Numbered from the stretch's first letter, positions 40,566-49,088 are shown. The stretch is 64,000 nt of DNA from Paenibacillus phyllosphaerae (GCF_014192105.1 NZ_JACHXK010000007.1:186001-250000), one strand, 5' to 3'. The notes: generated by a model from the sequence alone, not told the origin. Made by a program: numbers and translations.

Positions 40566-41595
40566 GGACGAGACGATCATTGCCGATCTGAACCTGACGA
40601 TCAAAGACGGCTCCTTCACCGTTCTCGTGGGACCGAGCGGCTGCGGCAAGTCGACGACGCTGCGCATGATCGCGGGCTTGGAGCAAATCACGGGCGGCGA
40701 GATCCGCATCGACGGCAAGCGTGTCAACGAGACGGCCCCCGGACACCGGGACGTTGCGATGGTGTTCCAGAATTACGCGCTCTATCCGACGATGACCGTA
40801 CGCGGCAATATCGAGTTCGGGCTGAAGAACCGGGGAATAGCCAAACGCGAACGGGATACGCTCGTAGCCGACATCGCCGAGATCGTGGGCCTTGCGCCGC
40901 TGCTCGACCGGAAGCCTCAGCAGCTCTCGGGCGGCCAGCGCCAACGGGTAGCGCTTGCCCGCGCGATGGTGAAGAAGCCGAAGGTGTTCATCCTCGACGA
41001 GCCGCTCTCCAATCTCGATGCGAAGCTGCGCAACCAAATGCGGACGGAGCTGATTCAGCTGCATAAGCGCCTCGGCACGACGTTCGTATACGTCACGCAT
41101 GATCAGGTGGAAGCGATGTCGATGGGCGACGAGATCGTCGTCATGAACAAAGGCCTCATTCAACAGGCGGACTCGCCGATGAACCTGTACTACGACCCGG
41201 CCAATCTGTTCACCGCTCAATTCATCGGCACGCCGGCCATGAATGTGCTCGACACGCGCGATGTGAGCGGACTTATGCTTCAGAGCGAGAGCACGGTCAG
41301 CCATATCGGCTTCCGGCCGGAGCGGGCGCAGATTGAAGCGGGCCAGCAGTTGGACGGCTTCCGGATCTCGGGCGAAGTGATGACCCGCGAGAGCTTGGGC
41401 GCGGAGAACATCTATCAGATCAAGGCCGCCAGCGGCGTATTCTTCGTGAAAACGTTCCTCGAGCCGCTCTATGAAGCGCCTGCCTTGAGCGTCGTTGTTC
41501 CGTACGAGCAGCTGTACTGCTTCGGTCCCGACGGCAAACGCCTCGCCGGCGTGAAAGTCCAGGAGCGGCAGCTCGCCATGGCTGGAGGCGTGTAA
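40525..41595 (+). CDS. ugpC: ABC transporter ATPase, UgpC/MalK/MsmX type
   Basis: A 356-residue ATPase. Walker A is GPSGCGKST (36-44), Q-loop FQNYALYPTMTV, signature QQLSGGQRQRVALARA, Walker B FILDEPLSNLD and H-loop VTHDQVEAMSMG. The C-terminal TOBE-type domain (about 240-356) is typical of the MalK/UgpC group. ATG 40525 lies within the end of the HAD gene after GGAAGGTG. It powers the Ugp-type importer and, as with B. subtilis MsmX, may also serve sugar importers that lack their own ATPase, such as the amino-sugar system at 28080; that sharing is inference. Confidence 0.93.
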   Translation: MATIELINISKKYKDETIIADLNLTIKDGSFTVLVGPSGCGKSTTLRMIAGLEQITGGEIRIDGKRVNETAPGHRDVAMVFQNYALYPTMTVRGNIEFGLKNRGIAKRERDTLVADIAEIVGLAPLLDRKPQQLSGGQRQRVALARAMVKKPKVFILDEPLSNLDAKLRNQMRTELIQLHKRLGTTFVYVTHDQVEAMSMGDEIVVMNKGLIQQADSPMNLYYDPANLFTAQFIGTPAMNVLDTRDVSGLMLQSESTVSHIGFRPERAQIEAGQQLDGFRISGEVMTRESLGAENIYQIKAASGVFFVKTFLEPLYEAPALSVVVPYEQLYCFGPDGKRLAGVKVQERQLAMAGGV

Positions 41596-41596
41596 C

Positions 41597-42469
41597 ATGA
41601 CGGTCTGGGAGAAGCTGCGTCCATACGGCATGGTTGCGCCGTCCATCGTTATTTTCTCGATGTTCTTCATCTATCCGATTTTCTACATGATCTACTTAAG
41701 TTTCTACGACTGGAATTTCATCAGTCCGACCAAGACGTTCGTAGGCCTGCAGAATTTCAAGGATTTGCTGCTGGATGAGGATTTCCGCAAGGTCCTGTCC
41801 AACACGACGGTCTACACGCTATTGACGGTCACGCTTACGACCGTCCTGTCCTTGCTGCTTGCGCTGTGGCTGAATCGGAAAGGCTTCTTCCACGCTTTCG
41901 TGCAAGGGGCCATCTTCAGCCCGCATATTATATCGCTCGTATCGATCTCGCTCTTGTGGAGCTGGCTCATGGACCCGGAATACGGGCTGCTGAACTGGGT
42001 TATCGGCCTGTTCGGTTTCGATAAGCTGCAATGGCTGTCCCATCCGGGAACAGCGCTCGTATCGCTCGTCATTGTCGCGGTATGGAAGGGGCTCGGCTAC
42101 AACACGCTCGTCTTTATCGCCGGGCTCCAAAGCATTCCATCCGACATCTTCGAAGCGGCCGCACTCGATCAATCCAAGCCGTGGACGACGTTCCGCCGCA
42201 TCATTCTGCCGATGCTGTCGCCGACGATCTTCTTCCTCGTCATCATCAACATGATCGGTTCGTTCCAAGTGTTCGAGACGATCGCGATCATGACGCAGGG
42301 CGGTCCGGTCAATTCGACGAACACGCTGGTCTATTACATCTACGAGAACGGCTTCCGCTTCTTCAAGATCGGCTACGCTTCCGCTGCGGGCGTCATTCTG
42401 CTCGCCATTGTCGGCGCCCTGACGATCATCTATTTCCGGCTGTTGTCGAGCCGCGTCCATTACCGTTAG
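41597..42469 (+). CDS. ABC transporter permease, UgpA/MalF type
   Basis: A 290-residue membrane protein with six predicted helices. The first helix (YGMVAPSIVIFSMFFIYPIF) is followed by LSFYDWNFISPTKTFVGLQNF, the usual external loop. The EAA loop is DIFEAAALDQSKPWTTFRRI. ATG 41597 is 1 base after the ATPase stop. It pairs with the next gene to form the channel of the Ugp-type importer. Confidence 0.92.
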   Translation: MTVWEKLRPYGMVAPSIVIFSMFFIYPIFYMIYLSFYDWNFISPTKTFVGLQNFKDLLLDEDFRKVLSNTTVYTLLTVTLTTVLSLLLALWLNRKGFFHAFVQGAIFSPHIISLVSISLLWSWLMDPEYGLLNWVIGLFGFDKLQWLSHPGTALVSLVIVAVWKGLGYNTLVFIAGLQSIPSDIFEAAALDQSKPWTTFRRIILPMLSPTIFFLVIINMIGSFQVFETIAIMTQGGPVNSTNTLVYYIYENGFRFFKIGYASAAGVILLAIVGALTIIYFRLLSSRVHYR

Positions 42470-42484
42470 AAAGAGGTGCACCCT

Positions 42485-43405
42485 TTGAAAGCAACCAAAT
42501 CTGGCCTCCTCGTGGAAACCGGCGATGCGGCGCTGACTCGCGGCATGGAAGGAAGCCGGGGCAACCGGATCTCCCTCATTCGGGCCGGCCGCGCCGCGCT
42601 GCGCGTGCTCAATTGGCTCTGCATGCTGCTGCTCGTGCTCGTCTTCGCGCTGCCGTTCGGATGGATGATCTCGACGTCGCTGAAGACGATGCCCGAGACG
42701 ATGATTTTCCCGCCCGAATGGATTCCGAAGCAGCCCGTCTGGCAGAACTATGCCGATGCGTGGAATACCGGACCGTTCCTACGGTATTTCATGAACAGCG
42801 TCATTATTGCGATCGGCATTCTGATCTGTCAGGCGCTGACGATCATCCCGGCCGCGTATGCGTTCGCCCGTTATCAGTTCATCGGCTCGAAGCTGCTCTT
42901 CAGCGTCGTCATGGTGACGCTCATGATTCCGGCCCAGCTCATCTTCCTGCCGGTCTACCTGGAGCTGAGCGCCTTGAAGCTGCTGAATACGCATCTTGGA
43001 CTCATTCTTCCCTTTGCCTCGAGCGCCTTCGGTATCTTCCTGCTGCGCCAGGGGTTCATGCAAGTCCCCGAGGAATTGATCGAAGCCGCCCGTCTCGATC
43101 AGGCCAAGGAATGGAAAATCATCGCGAAACTTATGGTACCGATGGTGAAGCCGGTGCTCATCACGTTTGCCCTGTTCAGCTTCATCGCGCATTGGAACGA
43201 TTATTTTTGGCCGCTCGTCATGACGACGAACGAAACCGCCCGTACGCTGCCGCTCGGGATCGCGAAGATCCGCGAGGTGGAAGGCGTGGCCACTTGGAAC
43301 ACGCTGATGGCAGGCAATCTCATTCTCGTGGCGCCGATTCTCGTCGTGTTCTTCTTCTCGCAGCGCCACATTATCCGCGCCTTCGTCTATAGCGGCGTCA
43401 AATAA
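42485..43405 (+). CDS. ABC transporter permease, UgpE/MalG type
   Basis: A 306-residue membrane protein. TTG 42485 is preceded by AAAGAGGTG at 6 bases; the GTG at 42476 lies inside that site. After a hydrophilic N-terminus of about 35 residues come six predicted helices. GWMISTSLKTMPETMIFPP is the MalG-type segment after helix 1, and ELIEAARLDQAKEWKIIAKL the EAA loop; the end RHIIRAFVYSGVK is the usual MalG C-terminus. The uninterrupted STSLK segment makes a useful contrast with the broken permease at 29052. Confidence 0.92.
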   Translation: MKATKSGLLVETGDAALTRGMEGSRGNRISLIRAGRAALRVLNWLCMLLLVLVFALPFGWMISTSLKTMPETMIFPPEWIPKQPVWQNYADAWNTGPFLRYFMNSVIIAIGILICQALTIIPAAYAFARYQFIGSKLLFSVVMVTLMIPAQLIFLPVYLELSALKLLNTHLGLILPFASSAFGIFLLRQGFMQVPEELIEAARLDQAKEWKIIAKLMVPMVKPVLITFALFSFIAHWNDYFWPLVMTTNETARTLPLGIAKIREVEGVATWNTLMAGNLILVAPILVVFFFSQRHIIRAFVYSGVK

Positions 43406-43430
43406 TACCATTCGAAAGGTTGGATGAACG

Positions 43431-44174
43431 ATGACGATTATTGTTGCACACCGAGGATGTTCGGGAGCTGCTCCCGAGAATACGATGGCGGCCTTCGAAC
43501 TGGCCTTGCAAGAGCCTGCGATTACATATATTGAGCTGGATGTGCATCTGACGGCCGATGGCGTTCCCGTCGTCATACATGACCACACGCTGAACCGGAC
43601 CACGACTGGAACGGGTCCTGTAGGCGCGATGACGTTCGAAGCGCTTCAGCAACTGGATGCCGGCAGCTGGTACTCGCCTGATTTTGCCGGGGAGCGCGTT
43701 CCTTCGCTTGAAGAAGTGCTGCAGCTGTGCAAAGGCAAGAAGCGCCTGGCGGTTGAGCTCAAGACAATGGGCGAGTACGGCAAGGGCGTGGAGGAGAAGG
43801 TCATTTCGCTGATCCAGCAATACGGGATGCAAGATGAGATCGTCCTCTCCTCGTTCGATCACGATTCAATGAAGCTGGCCCATGAGATCGACCCTTCCAT
43901 CACGACGGGGCTGATCGTGTTCGGCAAGCCGACGCTGCTAGTGGAACAGCTTGCTCACACCGGCGCGACAAGCGTATCGCTTCATCACGCCTTCCTGACG
44001 CCTGAGCTGTTGGAACAGATGAACGAAGCGGGCATCGATATCGGCGTATGGACCGTCGACGAGCCGGAAATGCTGCAGCGAATTGTAAGCCGTTATCCGG
44101 ACCTGAGGATTACGACGAATTATCCGGACCGGCTGCTTCAGGTGATCGGCGCTGAACCGGCTGCCACGCGATAA
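43431..44174 (+). CDS. Glycerophosphodiester phosphodiesterase (UgpQ/GlpQ-like, cytoplasmic)
   Basis: A 247-residue TIM-barrel phosphodiesterase without signal peptide. AHRGCSGAAPENTMAAF contains the catalytic HR...EN pattern, IELDVHLTADGVPVVIHDHTLNRTT holds the metal-binding ExD and general-acid His, and LAVELKTMG and GIDIGVWTVDEPE complete the active site. It splits glycerophosphodiesters into glycerol-3-phosphate and an alcohol. As the gene after the importer, it probably acts on imported substrate, like E. coli UgpQ. ATG 43431 follows GAAAGGTTGG. Confidence 0.93.
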   Translation: MTIIVAHRGCSGAAPENTMAAFELALQEPAITYIELDVHLTADGVPVVIHDHTLNRTTTGTGPVGAMTFEALQQLDAGSWYSPDFAGERVPSLEEVLQLCKGKKRLAVELKTMGEYGKGVEEKVISLIQQYGMQDEIVLSSFDHDSMKLAHEIDPSITTGLIVFGKPTLLVEQLAHTGATSVSLHHAFLTPELLEQMNEAGIDIGVWTVDEPEMLQRIVSRYPDLRITTNYPDRLLQVIGAEPAATR

Positions 44175-44177
44175 ACG

Positions 44178-45041
44178 GTGGCCCGTAGCATATTGCCGAT
44201 CAAGCGGATGCCGCTGGTGCGTGCGGGGGCTGCATGGCTTGCGGCTGCTGCCGCCGTCCTTATCCTGACTTCGTTCATGCTCCCGCCGCGTATTGCCGAC
44301 TCAATCGCAATAGTGGCCCATCGCGGGGCGTCCGCTTACGCGCCGGAGAATACGATGGCCGCGTTCGAGCTGGCCGCCGAGATGCAGGCCGATTACATTG
44401 AGCTAGACGTGCACATGAGCAAGGACGGCGAGCTTGTCGTCATCCATGATGAAGCATTGGCACGAACGACGGATGGGGAAGGGCTTGTTAAAGATCACAC
44501 TTGGGAAGAGCTCCGGCAACTGGATGCCGGCGGCAAGTTCGATCCGGTGTATCGGGGCGAGCCGATTCCGCTGCTGCGGGAAGTGTTGGCGCGTTACGCG
44601 GGGCGAATCGGAATCTTGATCGAGCTGAAATCTCCGGCCCAATATCCGGGGCTGGAGGAAAAGCTGGCGGAGCTCATCGAGGAGACCGTGCAGGGGCAAC
44701 CGTCGGATAGTTCCGCGACGCCGATCATGGTGCAGTCGTTCGACCTTGGGTCGATCCAACGTCTTGCCAAGCGGCTTCCCGATATTCCGCGGGCGGCGCT
44801 CATTGGCACCGGGGATCAACCTCTGCTTACCGATACGCAACTTTCGGACATCGCCGCCTATGCGGACTACATCAATTACAATTATGAGTTTCTGGATTGG
44901 GAACTCGTCGATAGAATACATGCTTACGACCGTAAGGTGATGGCGTGGACCCTCCGGGATTCGCAAGACAGCGAACGTATCTCGAGGATTGGCGTGGACG
45001 GCATTATTACGGATTATCCGGTGTGGGCATATGAGAGGTAG
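44178..45041 (+). CDS. Glycerophosphodiester phosphodiesterase, membrane-anchored or secreted
   Basis: A 287-residue second GDPD. A hydrophobic segment at about 14-35 (AGAAWLAAAAAVLILTSFML) is an uncleaved anchor or signal peptide, so the enzyme domain lies outside the membrane. VAHRGASAYAPENTMAAFEL, IELDVHMSKDGELVVIHDEAL and IGILIELKSPAQYPGLE hold the catalytic HR, EN, ExD and His residues. It would produce substrate or glycerol-3-phosphate outside the cell, complementing the cytoplasmic paralogue. GTG 44178 has no good ribosome site; translation may depend on coupling to the preceding gene, or begin at the ATG of codon 11. Confidence 0.88.
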   Translation: MARSILPIKRMPLVRAGAAWLAAAAAVLILTSFMLPPRIADSIAIVAHRGASAYAPENTMAAFELAAEMQADYIELDVHMSKDGELVVIHDEALARTTDGEGLVKDHTWEELRQLDAGGKFDPVYRGEPIPLLREVLARYAGRIGILIELKSPAQYPGLEEKLAELIEETVQGQPSDSSATPIMVQSFDLGSIQRLAKRLPDIPRAALIGTGDQPLLTDTQLSDIAAYADYINYNYEFLDWELVDRIHAYDRKVMAWTLRDSQDSERISRIGVDGIITDYPVWAYER

Positions 45042-45045
45042 CAGA

Positions 45046-45089
45046 TAGACTATGGCCGTGATGACTCTTGGCTATAGTCTATTTGCTAT
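45046..45089 (+). terminator. Terminator of the glycerol-phosphate operon
   Basis: TAGACTATGGCC (45046-45057) pairs with GGCTATAGTCTA (45070-45081) with one G-T wobble; the tail tttgctattt is moderate. Confidence 0.65.
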
Positions 45090-45133
45090 TTACTATTGGC
45101 TGTTCGCTGCCGGATGCCGATCGATTCGAGAGA

Positions 45134-45163
45134 TTGGAGAAAGATTAGCAGACAAGCTATACT
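45134..45163 (+). promoter_or_regulatory. Probable promoter of the oxidoreductase gene
   Basis: TTGGAG (45134-45139) and TATACT (45158-45163) with an 18 bp spacer. Confidence 0.45.
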
Positions 45164-45202
45164 AACGGTACAAGAGAATTCCGTTCTAGAGGAGGAACCG
45201 AT

Positions 45203-46201
45203 ATGGAAAACGCTACGATGCAAGCGGTCGTGCTTGACCGCCCAGGTACGCCTGACACGATGAGGCTGACAGAACTTCCGATCCCGGAGCCGGGACCAGG
45301 CGAGATTCGCATTCGCGTCCGTGCCGCTTCGCTTAACCCGGTGGATTACAAGGTTGCGGCAGGGGGCCATCCGAATTGGACCTACCCGTTCGTCCCCGGC
45401 GTCGACGCGGCGGGCGTGGTGGATGCCGTTGGAGATGGCGTCAGCGAATGGAAGGCGGGAGACCGCGTCGTCTACCACGGCGACCTATCGAAGCCAGGCG
45501 GGTTCGCGGAATATGCGATCACGACGGCACATACGGCAGCCGCTATTCCCGAAGGTCTATCGTTCGAGTCAGCTGCGTCATTCCCGTGCGCGGGTCTTAC
45601 CGCTTATCAGGCGCTCGTACGCAAAATGCGGCTTGTCAGCGGACAGTCGATCTTCATCCATGCCGGCGCAGGCGGCGTGGGCGGTTATGCGATCCAGCTG
45701 GCCCGCGTGCTTGGCGCTTCGCAGATTGTGACCAGCGCATCGCCGGGCAACTTCGACTACGTGCGCAGCTTGGGCGCGGACGCCGTAATCGACTATCATA
45801 CGGAGAACGTCCATGACCGGATCATGGCGCTGACGAACGGCCGCGGCGTGGATTGCATCCTTAATACGATCAACCGCAAGACGGCTCAGGAAGACTTGTC
45901 CTTGCTTGCATTCGGCGGTCAGCTCACTTGCATTGCGGGAGCGCCGGAAGTCGTCGCCGATTTCCAACCGAGCTGGAAAACCTTCACGGTCCATAAGCTG
46001 ATGCTCGGCGGCGCCCATGGTTCGGGGGATCGTTCCGCGCAGGAAGATCTGGCACGCATGGCCGATGAGATAATGGCACTCCTGCTGAATGGGAGCGTCG
46101 ATCCGATGATCAGCGAGACGATCCAGCTGGATCAGGTGCCCGAAGCGCTGATGAGATTATCGCAACGTCATGTCCGTGGCAAGATTGTCGTGACGCCGTA
46201 A
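45203..46201 (+). CDS. Medium-chain (zinc-free) NADPH:quinone-type oxidoreductase
   Basis: A 332-residue medium-chain dehydrogenase/reductase. The N-terminal GroES-like domain contains VRAASLNPVDYKV and PFVPGVDAAGVV, and the Rossmann domain has HAGAGGVGGYAIQLAR (NADP-binding AxxGxxG pattern). The cysteine and histidine ligands of zinc alcohol dehydrogenases are absent, which places it in the quinone-oxidoreductase/crotonyl-CoA-type branch. Substrate is unknown. Start ATG 45203 after AGAGGAGGAACC. Transcribed alone between two terminators. Confidence 0.88.
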   Translation: MENATMQAVVLDRPGTPDTMRLTELPIPEPGPGEIRIRVRAASLNPVDYKVAAGGHPNWTYPFVPGVDAAGVVDAVGDGVSEWKAGDRVVYHGDLSKPGGFAEYAITTAHTAAAIPEGLSFESAASFPCAGLTAYQALVRKMRLVSGQSIFIHAGAGGVGGYAIQLARVLGASQIVTSASPGNFDYVRSLGADAVIDYHTENVHDRIMALTNGRGVDCILNTINRKTAQEDLSLLAFGGQLTCIAGAPEVVADFQPSWKTFTVHKLMLGGAHGSGDRSAQEDLARMADEIMALLLNGSVDPMISETIQLDQVPEALMRLSQRHVRGKIVVTP

Positions 46202-46239
46202 CGCCATCTGGCGTGCAATCTAACTTTCATATGTAAATA

Positions 46240-46283
46240 AGACTGAGGGGGCTTTGGACAGAGTCCGAGGCGGCCTTTTTTGC
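46240..46283 (+). terminator. Terminator after the oxidoreductase gene
   Basis: GGC-TTT-GGAC and GTCC-GA-GGC arms around AGA, ending in GGCCTTTTTT. Confidence 0.65.
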
Positions 46284-46348
46284 AATTGTTCCTATTGCTA
46301 ATGTCGATCACGGTTAATAGAGGGTAGTGCGAGAATCGGAGGTGTATC

Positions 46349-46900
46349 ATGCAAGCCAAAGTGTTCAGAGTCGAGACATTCTACTACCATGATGAAGTCG
46401 GGCGCCCCAGTCGTGAAATTGCCGTCCCAACCGATGCGACCCTGCACGATCTGGCCGATGCGATTTTGAAAAGTTTTAATTTCGATAACGATCATCTCTT
46501 CGGTTTCTATAACAACGTGAAGAAATGGACGCGTTCCAAGACCCGCTATGAATTGAGTTCTGACGGACCTTATGGAGAGGATTGTCCAGGTGTGAAACAT
46601 ACCCTGGTATCCGAAGCGTTCCCTGCGCGAAAAAGGCGGATGCTGTTCCTGTTCGATTACAGCCGTGATTGGCGTTTTGTTGTACAATACTTAGATGTGA
46701 TCGAGTTGCCTGACGACCATCCCCTGCCATCGGTACTGGCAAGTATCGGTGATGCCCCGTTCCAATACGAGAACATGAGGGACTGGGAAGATTACTTCGA
46801 CGACGGAGAAGACGAGGACGAGAATGCGGAAGAGGAAGGTGACGATGAGGCAGAATCGCAGAACCTACTATTGAAGAATCAGGAGAGAACCCAAACATGA
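46349..46900 (+). CDS. Plasmid pRiA4b ORF-3-like protein
   Basis: A 183-residue soluble protein with a strongly acidic tail. Residues about 15-130 match the pRiA4b ORF-3-like domain, also found as a passenger in IS1096-type elements: TLHDLADAILKSFNFDNDHLFGFY and LFLFDYSRDWRFVVQYLDV. The C-terminal 35 residues are mostly Asp and Glu (DDGEDEDENAEEEGDDEAE). The function is not known. Its TGA overlaps the ATG of the next gene, so they form a two-gene unit. ATG 46349 follows GGAGGTG. Confidence 0.82.
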   Translation: MQAKVFRVETFYYHDEVGRPSREIAVPTDATLHDLADAILKSFNFDNDHLFGFYNNVKKWTRSKTRYELSSDGPYGEDCPGVKHTLVSEAFPARKRRMLFLFDYSRDWRFVVQYLDVIELPDDHPLPSVLASIGDAPFQYENMRDWEDYFDDGEDEDENAEEEGDDEAESQNLLLKNQERTQT

Positions 46901-47910
46901 AGCCATCGATAGAACAATGGCAAGCGCTTTATGAAGCGGCCGCAGCGTTCAAGCGCGCACAATGCTGGAATTATTTGTCGAACAGTCATGTGGTCGGCGT
47001 AAAGAATCCATGGACCGGCGAAATCGGATACTGTTGCGTGATGGGCGGCGGCGGAGAATTGTACGGTATGGCCGTATATTTAGGTTCTGAAGGATATTCG
47101 ATATTGACCGATATGCTGGCTGGTGTCGGCAGCGACCCGATGTTTGCCCAGCACTGCTTGATGCTCTCCTTCGATAGCCGGGATGAGCTGCATCCTGACG
47201 AATACAAGCGGATTAAGGAACTCGGACTCAAATTCAGAGGGGCTCAAGCATGGCCGACCTTCCGTTTGTATGAGCCGGGTTTCATGCCATGGCCAATCGA
47301 GACAACGGAACAGGCGCGGTACTTGACCCTAGTGATCGAGCAAGTCATGGACCTGGTGGACGCCTATAAGAATAACATGGATGAGCTGATCGTCGGAGAA
47401 AGAGATGAAGTGCTCACCCGCATTCCGACCGGAACCTATCCGAATCTGACATGGTCCGAAGAATGGATTATGCCTGAGCCGACTGGGTCCTCGAAGGAGA
47501 TCATTTCCGTCACCGTCGACGAGCTATGGATAGCCAAAACGAAAAAAACGCTGAAAGGGGTAACCGGCGTATGGGAAATTGACTGCCCCTTCGTCCCTAT
47601 GCCGATAAAAGAAGACGGGAAGCCATACTATCCCATGGCAGGGCTTATCGTTGACCAGCAAACAGGGCAGGTGCTGCAGTTCGGCCTCAGCAAGAAAACG
47701 GATGCTTATATCGGGGTTGCCGATAAGCTGCTGTCGCTTATTGATCAGTTTCAGGTCGTCCCTTCCCAGGTGTGGCTGGCCGATCGCGAATTGTTCTTCT
47801 ATCTCGGACACCTCCTGTCCAATTTTGGTATCGAGGCGATCCTAACCGATGAATTGCCGACCTTGGAGGAAGCAAGAGAGGGTATATTCAGGCATCTCGG
47901 CGTTTATTAG
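46897..47910 (+). CDS. Uncharacterised protein, probable DUF7309/DUF6930 type
   Basis: A 337-residue soluble protein with no signal peptide or membrane segment. It appears to have two halves: an N-terminal domain (about 1-170; KRAQCWNYLSNSHVVGVKNP, GYCCVMGGGGELYGMAVYLG) and a C-terminal domain (about 205-330; WEIDCPFVPMPIKE, YYPMAGLIVDQQTGQVLQFG, WLADRELFFYLGHLL). These recall families recently named DUF7309 and DUF6930, often next to pRiA4b ORF-3-like genes; the assignment is from memory. The translationally coupled gene pair suggests that the two products work together. No function is proposed. GGAGAGAACCC is the ribosome site. Confidence 0.7.
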   Translation: MKPSIEQWQALYEAAAAFKRAQCWNYLSNSHVVGVKNPWTGEIGYCCVMGGGGELYGMAVYLGSEGYSILTDMLAGVGSDPMFAQHCLMLSFDSRDELHPDEYKRIKELGLKFRGAQAWPTFRLYEPGFMPWPIETTEQARYLTLVIEQVMDLVDAYKNNMDELIVGERDEVLTRIPTGTYPNLTWSEEWIMPEPTGSSKEIISVTVDELWIAKTKKTLKGVTGVWEIDCPFVPMPIKEDGKPYYPMAGLIVDQQTGQVLQFGLSKKTDAYIGVADKLLSLIDQFQVVPSQVWLADRELFFYLGHLLSNFGIEAILTDELPTLEEAREGIFRHLGVY

Positions 47911-47985
47911 GAGCAGGTACTCCTGGTGTGATACCGTTTTCATTATGTTTCATCAATAAATGCTATCAAGTACATCAAATTAATT

Positions 47986-48020
47986 AATAGAACATCCGCG
48001 TTTTGGATGTTCTATTTTTG
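47986..48020 (+). terminator. Terminator after the DUF gene
   Basis: AATAGAACATCC (47986-47997) pairs perfectly with GGATGTTCTATT (48005-48016), then TTTG and TTTGG. Confidence 0.85.
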
Positions 48021-48033
48021 TTTGGTTATCGTT

Positions 48034-48039
48034 TATAAT
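48034..48039 (+). promoter_or_regulatory. Candidate -10 box for the small unknown genes
   Basis: A perfect TATAAT 37 bp before ATG 48076. The -35 region falls on the terminator tail and is weak. Confidence 0.35.
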
Positions 48040-48075
48040 TAAAACACTAAATAAACCAGAATTAGGTGATCATAT

Positions 48076-48375
48076 ATGACAATATGGCATCATATTAAGC
48101 TGTGCGAGACGATCGAATACGGCGTTAATGAGGAAGGTTACGAATATTGGGAAGCGGAGATTCAAGATTGGAATGAGAAGAGTAAGGAAGCGACCGATCT
48201 CGTAGCCATCCGTCTAGTCTACAATGACGATAACGAGCAATTAACGACCGACGTGGAATATCTCGTTGCCCACGCGCAAGAAGAGGCGAATGCGGCCCAA
48301 CTGGTCGAAGAGGCCAAGCAAATTTTGCTGCTGCGCGCACGCGCAGAGCTGGGAACCGACGTCGAACTAGCTTAA
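48076..48375 (+). CDS. Small acidic protein of unknown function (99 aa)
   Basis: A 99-residue soluble protein, start ATG 48076 after AGGTGATC. It is acidic, with a predicted N-terminal beta-rich part (WHHIKLCETIEYGVNEEGYEYWEAEI) and a C-terminal helix (EEANAAQLVEEAKQILLLRARAELG). I do not recognise the family. It is followed 19 bases later by another small gene with its own ribosome site, which suggests a two-gene unit. Confidence 0.6.
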   Translation: MTIWHHIKLCETIEYGVNEEGYEYWEAEIQDWNEKSKEATDLVAIRLVYNDDNEQLTTDVEYLVAHAQEEANAAQLVEEAKQILLLRARAELGTDVELA

Positions 48376-48394
48376 TGATGAAGGAGAGCGCCTC

Positions 48395-48559
48395 ATGAGA
48401 TGCGGATCCCGATGCTTCTCCGTCACCTTCGAAGTCGACGGGGATCAACAGTTCAAATCAGTCACAGCCCGATCATCCGTGGATGCCCGCAAGATGATTC
48501 GGCAAGCATACGGCGAGAGCGCTCGCATCGTTTCTGTCAAAGAAGAGAAGAAAACGTAA
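48395..48559 (+). CDS. Small basic protein of unknown function (54 aa)
   Basis: ATG 48395 after GAAGGAGAGCG opens a 54-codon frame ending TAA 48557. The product reads CFSVTFEVDGDQQFKSVTAR then SSVDARKMIRQAYGE and ends in a lysine-rich tail. The pattern of two strands followed by a helix and another strand (ARIVSVKEEKK) suggests a small folded domain. Strong ribosome site and sensible composition support a real gene. The IS relic begins immediately after it. No family recognised. Confidence 0.55.
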   Translation: MRCGSRCFSVTFEVDGDQQFKSVTARSSVDARKMIRQAYGESARIVSVKEEKKT

Positions 48560-48569
48560 CGAGACCGTC

Positions 48570-48832
48570 TCAAAACAAATGCTCCAGTTGGACGTAGTTT
48601 TGTTCGGCGAGAAACTGAAGCACGGCCGTAAAGACGGTTTCGAGCACATCTTTCATAAGCTCGGAACGAAAGCGATTAATGGTACGAAAGTCTGGGCGCT
48701 GCCTAGCAGAAAGCCACATGAACATGATGTTCTCGCGTACAGCCTTTGCAGTTTGGCGAGAAGAGTAGATGCGCTGTGTGAAAGCATAAATGAGGACTTC
48801 CATGAGCATTATGGGGTGTTAGCTGTCCCGGG
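48570..48832 (-). pseudogene. Transposase fragment of the decayed IS1182-type copy
   Basis: Minus-strand codons give MLMEVLIYAFTQRIYSSRQ, ENIMFMWLSARQRPDFRTIN and VFTAVLQFLAEQNYVQLEH, each nearly identical to residues 53-130 of the intact transposase. The conserved Tyr of the DSYHP motif is a TAA stop (48819-48821 on the plus strand), the N-terminus is deleted and the frame ends in a stop at the VDG motif. Non-functional. Confidence 0.88.
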
Positions 48833-49038
48833 TGAAAACCAAAACGAAGCAGGTCGAATGATTCTGAAGAAGCGTCAGCGTCCGCCTTTGTGAGGGGATT
48901 CCCACCTTAGCTGATTCATTCAAGGAATCCCCGAACAACAGCGGTCGAAAGAACATTCGAATGCGAAGTGAGTTCAGTAAACCACAAAAGATAAAGGGGG
49001 TGTCCCGCTGTCATCTTCGATGAATGGGACGCCCTCTT
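48570..49038 (-). mobile_element. Decayed IS1182-type insertion sequence, 5' part only
   Basis: Read on the minus strand, the region reproduces the left end, non-coding leader and early transposase of the intact element at 56348-58222, in the same order but diverged. The left end lies near 49038 (AAGAGGGCGTCCCAT on the minus strand). About 180 bases between the leader and codon ~40 of the transposase are missing, and everything after about codon 130 is gone. The left-end hairpin probably ends transcription of the response regulator gene 50 bases away. Confidence 0.85.
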
Positions 49039-49088
49039 ATTTATTTCGGTGCGCCAATTCGGCGGTGCCGGCTTCCAGCCAGGGGAGA

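Noticed and set aside
40180..41670. Long minus-strand open frame (496 codons) opposite the UgpC ATPase gene
   Set aside because: It mirrors a well-supported ABC ATPase, is Arg/His-rich with no recognisable domain and has no ribosome site; a GC-rich codon shadow.
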